Shown here one piece after another: positions 59,930 to 64,000 of a stretch of DNA of 64,000 bases. The position numbers and the translations under genes are program-made. The first letter of the stretch is position 1. Every line of letters starts with the position of its first letter. Under the pieces are notes generated by a model. The model saw only the letters and a program-made list of their open reading frames with translations, did no database searches and was not told the DNA's origin. Origin of the DNA: Cristatella mucedo (taxonomy: Eukaryota > Bryozoa > Phylactolaemata > Cristatellidae); the NCBI GenBank assembly GCA_009760855.2, contig WPIO01000113.1, positions 1,256,113 to 1,320,112 of the forward strand, read 5' to 3'.

Positions 59930-62900
59930 TCGTTCAGGGTTTTTGAAAGATCATGATTACGAAGATGGTAAGAGTAGTTATAGTCTCGATAGAGCTAAAT
60001 TTAAGGATGCTCATTTAGAAGCAATAGGGCTATGTGTAAAGATCCTGGAAAGAAACGGCTAAAACTCGTGATATAATGTCGCAGTATCAGAAACCTACAA
60101 ATAGAGTTAAACTTACCTATCTGGTGTCTAAATACCTTAGTAGAATTTCCCCTAATGTTAAATTGCCTTAGATCTTAGATATTACCCTCATAGTCACATT
60201 TCGTATGAAGATGCAGATCAAGTGAGCACTATTTTTAGCAGCTTTTTCTGATACTGAACTAAAATCCGCACGTGAAGAGAAATCAGCGAGAAATTATATT
60301 TACAGATATCAAGAATTGGTTCTGTAGCCAATATAATTGGTATTAACTTGTTAAAATATTCGCTAAGAACATCAACGCAAAACAATATTTTTATAGTCAC
60401 CTATCTTTCTTCTGAGACAGTTAAATTTAACATGGTTCTAAGCAGTTATGATACATTTCATTTTCTACGTGTATTAACCCAGCTCCATCAGCATTCATAG
60501 CTACATTAAAAGACTTTATCATAATAAAAATTCTCTTAGAGCCGTTTAGTAACCAATGTTTCTCATCTTACTCAAGTTCCACCTCGAATTTTCTGATAAC
60601 TATAATTTTTGGGGCTACCTTTTGAGTTGCAGCTTTTGTCCTAGTTGGTAGGGAGCATAGCGATATTGTGCATCAGGCTCCGAGATACTGACAACAGTTG
60701 TTGGTGGCCAACTATTAATCGTCTTCTAAAATTTGTGTGGCGCTCGCTAGCAACACATCTATGCTATGTCATGAATCGGTTAAACTGCAGCTAGTCTCTG
60801 AAGGTCCTCCCAATGCTACCCAGACCGCTGCCGGCTCCAGTGTTCTCAGTGGCAGACCCCACCTTGTAAAATGTGCAGGCTGACCTATCGGACGAGCCGA
60901 GTATAAAGGCTGTGACTTGGAGCCATCGACGGCTTGCATTTCTATGATAAACCCTCATTTCTAGAGAAATCAAACGATAAACAGGTTGTTAGTGTAAACT
61001 AACGCTCCAGAAGTATGTATAACAAGCATGGTGGCGGCTCAACAATGGGGACAATAGCTAAGTAGCAGGCAAATGGAATGGCACGTGTATGCAGCTCACT
61101 GTTCCGTCCGAGCCGTGTGTGCATTTGTCGTTAGGCTGAATTATTCTCCCATTTCCGTTTCGATGGATGTTCTCATCAATTAAGATGCCTCAAATCCGAA
61201 TTAACGACACAGTATTTCATCACAGTTATGCCATAAATAGAAGTTAAGTAACTGACTTTCGTTCTGCTTATGCACTTAATAATCAGCAGATGTATAGATT
61301 ATTTTTCTTTTTAAAGTCTGTGGTCCACTCAAACATCTAAATCTGCGTAAAATTTCGCTTGTCTTCAAATCAATGTGACTTTCGTTGCCTTCCCCTTGAC
61401 AGTGTTGTTGCCAACGTGTGGCAGTTAATACGGAACCTGAGGGAAAGCAGACCAAGCCTATTTGCAATAGATTGATTCCTGCAATGGGTGCACCGATTAA
61501 CAACTTTCGACACGGAAAATAGTTAAAAGTTGTGGGAAAACAAAAATAGACCAGGTCATTTTAATCACTCCTCCTTGATACAGGGTGAACATTGTTGTAG
61601 GAATGAGTCTTGCTAAGTGATTTGAAGATAGGGCTAAAAAAGCGAACTTTAAACTTCTCGCAGTCACACGGGCCGTCATTAAGTCGTCGGACCTCCTCCA
61701 GTCACTTCCTCTGAGTTGCAGTAATTGCAGCTTGCCACTCGAGCTGCTTCAACATCGGTACTGCACTTGGAGTCTCTTGGTATCATAGCCTTGGCTTCGA
61801 AAAAAAAGAAAGATTGTGTAAGCTTTTTTAGGAGCACCGTCTCATTGAATTGCTGAAATGCAGCCTCACATATCTGAGATTGGCGGGTATGGATATCGAA
61901 ATGATTTTTAAGGGTGACTGTTAAGGTCTCTCAACATGCAGTATTAGAGAAGTTGTAACACTGACCGTACACGTATATGTAAATCGAGCTGTTTTGCTGC
62001 AACGTAACCTCTCTCCAGACGACAACGTCAGATCAGCAGTCAATTATGCTTTCTTTCCGATTCATAAAGTTGCAAAATAGTTCCAAAATCTAATGTCCGA
62101 ATAAATATCTGCGAAGATACGCCAAATATAGATTCAAAACGGATTCAACGATCAGCTGACAAATTGTAAGCTACTGACTCAAATCTTGATTTGAGCCTCC
62201 ATCTTCCCAGTCTTCGACTACCGCGTCTCAACTGTACTACCAGTCTCCAACTACCTTACTCCGAATGGTAGGAAGCAGCCTACTAAACCTTTCCCTGAAA
62301 ATGTCTGTACCATCCTAAGTCTGTAAAATGTGAATAAAATAAATCTGTACCATCCTAATATCTGCGTACACCGACCATCATTGAAATTGAGGTACGAAAC
62401 TTGTAGCTTTTTAATCCCTGACTAGAAACCATAGCGTCATAAATCAATGACAGAAGCTTGTAACTTTTCATTTGGGAACGAGGAAAAGCTGCTAAATCAA
62501 GGCTCCATTAACATTTATGTAATCCTAGTATGGAATATAGGCAAATGATGCCAAGGGCATGGTAGCTTCTTAGTTGTTTCCTAGAGCCTTGAGCTTTAGT
62601 CGAACCGGTAGTATAATTATTTCAAGTTCAGTGCGTTGAGCTTGTATCTGCCTAATGTATTTCGTTAGCCTTCTTATTTCTCTTAAAATTTCCCAATACA
62701 GTCTCAAAGAATAAACAAATAAGCAACGTGAGGTGCTTTGAAAAACTTTATTAACTTGAAGACAACCAGTAAGGTAAAAAAAACGCGTTGTCTTCGAAGT
62801 ATTACCGATGGTTTATTTCGTTGTTGACTGAGCTGGTCATTCACATACTAACCTTTTCCAGTGTAGTAACCATTATTTTGCTACTCACCATTCATTTTAA

Positions 62901-62950
62901 CAGTCATGGCATTATAAACCTTCTGTGATCACTTCTTCTGAGTTACATTT
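59930..62950. other. No gene seen
   Basis: 3 kb of AT-rich DNA with short ORFs only. An open frame at 60791-60973 (minus) shows no motif. Some stretches may be old unrecognised repeats. Confidence 0.4.
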
Positions 62951-62954
62951 GCAT

Positions 62955-63225
62955 CTCCTGACTTGACCACATCTATTCATCATGGAGCTGAGTAGATCGC
63001 TTAGATTCTTCGTTTATGTGCTCATGCTTGTGACAGTGTGCCTTTTGCCGTTAACGGCACATGCATGCTGAGCTTGTGCATGTCATCAGTACCTATGTTT
63101 TAAATATTCCATACAGATGGTGGTGCTACTAACCATTCAATCGCGCTTTCTTTGAAGTAATTATAAAGCGCATACAAAGATAGTCAGTTCTGTATTGGTA
63201 CTATATTAGACGAATTATTAGGTTG
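62955..63225 (+). mobile_element. Degraded LINE-B 3' fragment
   Basis: TCTCCTGACTTGACCACATC, GTTTATGTGCTCATGCTTGT, ACATGCATGCTGAGCTTGTG and TATAAAGCGCATACAAAGAT then GTCAGTTCTGTATTGG. Diverged 3' UTR and hairpin. Confidence 0.6.
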
Positions 63226-63400
63226 TACTAATATTGTTACACACAGGGTTATCGATATTGTGTAACGTTGCAACTAATCAGCTTCTATGTGCTGACGCTA
63301 AGTATCGCATTTTGTGGTCGCCACTGGCGACGTTCTTAGCCGAACACTAATTTTATAAATGTGAAATATGATTACTAAAAGTGTCTTCTGGCATGAATTT

Positions 63401-63406
63401 TTTATT
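63401..63406 (-). terminator. Candidate poly(A) signal of the zinc-finger gene
   Basis: AATAAA on the minus strand about 270 nt after the stop codon. An ATTAAA at about 63622-63627 is an alternative only about 50 nt after the stop. Confidence 0.35.
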
Positions 63407-63673
63407 AAACAATCAACTTCTTTCCAAGCGACACGACTGCGTATCCTTTACAATTAAACTGAGTTTGTACGTCTTGCTGACATCCCTACGTTTTAGATTG
63501 CCGTTAATTTAAATATATAGATGGATCTTAGAATTACGTAAGACGTATGATCGGATAAAACATAGTGCATATCATTTGCAATCATAAGCAAAAGCAAAAA
63601 CTTAACAACATATAGCAAGCATTTAATACATTCTTAATTAAACTCCATTTTTACACGTCTGACCGCAATGTAA

Positions 63674-64000
63674 TTACGAAACGTCGTGACAGTTCTTCTG
63701 ATGGGCTTTTAAGTATTGCCTTCGAGTGTAGGAACTATCACATTTATCACAGGCGAAAGGACGTTCTCCTGTGTGAACCAGTTGGTGAGAGCTAAGATGG
63801 TCCCTGGGTGCAAAGGATTTGTCACTCACTGAGCATGCATAGGGTCTTTCGCCCGTATGAGTCATCAAGTGACTGCTCAAATGTGCAGACTGCGTAAATT
63901 TCTTGTCGCAGTAGGTGCATTCGTAGGGCCTTTCTCCTGTGTGAGTTCTGATGTGTGCCTTCAAATTGCACGCCAGAGAGAACACCTTGCCGCACGTCTC
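63674..64000 (-). CDS. C2H2 zinc-finger protein, C-terminal end (partial)
   Basis: The minus-strand frame runs in from the right edge and stops at TAA 63676-63674; 108 codons are in the window. It has four tandem Krüppel-type fingers with TGERP(Y/F) linkers. Finger 1 is partial (ETCGKVFSLACNLKAHIRTH; its first Cys is just outside). Finger 2 is YECTYCDKKFTQ..HLSSHLMTH. Finger 3 is YACSVSDKSFAP..HLSSHQLVH. Finger 4 is FACDKCDSSYTR..YLKAHQKNCH. The protein ends ..NCHDVS. Such proteins bind DNA in the nucleus. In finger 3 the second zinc Cys is Ser (CSVS), so that finger is probably degenerate. No orthologue can be named from fingers alone. Confidence 0.9.
   Translation of the reverse strand, partial: ETCGKVFSLACNLKAHIRTHTGERPYECTYCDKKFTQSAHLSSHLMTHTGERPYACSVSDKSFAPRDHLSSHQLVHTGERPFACDKCDSSYTRRQYLKAHQKNCHDVS

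Overview
The window is intron-rich, repeat-laden animal nuclear DNA. The organism is probably an invertebrate with motile cilia or flagella, because the one confidently identified host gene encodes an outer-arm axonemal dynein heavy chain. I cannot name the species. Most of the remaining sequence is non-LTR retrotransposon debris, tRNA-derived SINEs, small DNA transposons and long microsatellites. There are no bacterial-style operons, CRISPR arrays or viral gene sets.

Layout. Positions 72-13649 (minus strand) hold the 5' part of a DNAH5/DNAH8-type gene: eight coding exons, all splice phases agreeing, giving 292 residues before the gene leaves the left edge. It includes a 33-nt and a 63-nt exon, a probable GC-AG intron and a 307-bp CT/CCCT tract (sense strand) 76 nt upstream of the 33-nt exon. 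Its introns carry a 376-bp hAT-type element with a perfect 8-bp target duplication, SINE pieces and CT, TA and GT microsatellites. From about 14 to 36 kb no solid host gene is visible, only retroelement copies and unassigned DNA. Around 37.5-38.0 kb is one cysteine-rich exon of phase 1-1 (plus strand). At 42.4-45.2 kb is a CpG-rich block with an ORF for a probable single-pass membrane protein with a very basic tail. From 45 to 60 kb is a dense retroelement cluster including two head-to-tail copies of one LINE. The right edge (63674-64000, minus) is the 3' end of a C2H2 zinc-finger gene.

Mobile elements. LINE-A (CR1/L2 group) is about 3.34 kb, with an AP-endonuclease and a reverse transcriptase, a CCACA...TGTGG hairpin in its 3' UTR and an ATTAC or ATACAT tail. 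LINE-B belongs to the same superfamily but has a different 3' end, with an AAAGCGCC...GGGCGCTTT hairpin followed by ATT repeats. SINE-1 has a tRNA-like head and carries the LINE-B hairpin as its tail. SINE-2 and SINE-3 have different tRNA-like heads but share another tail. Elements are nested in one another: A in B, SINE-2 in A, SINE-2 in B, and a B tail alone in A. This gives a relative age order and points to recognition of the 3' hairpin by the reverse transcriptase.

Limits. All family names come from reading motifs; no database search was possible. TE boundaries are approximate (about 5-30 bp) unless a target duplication is described.
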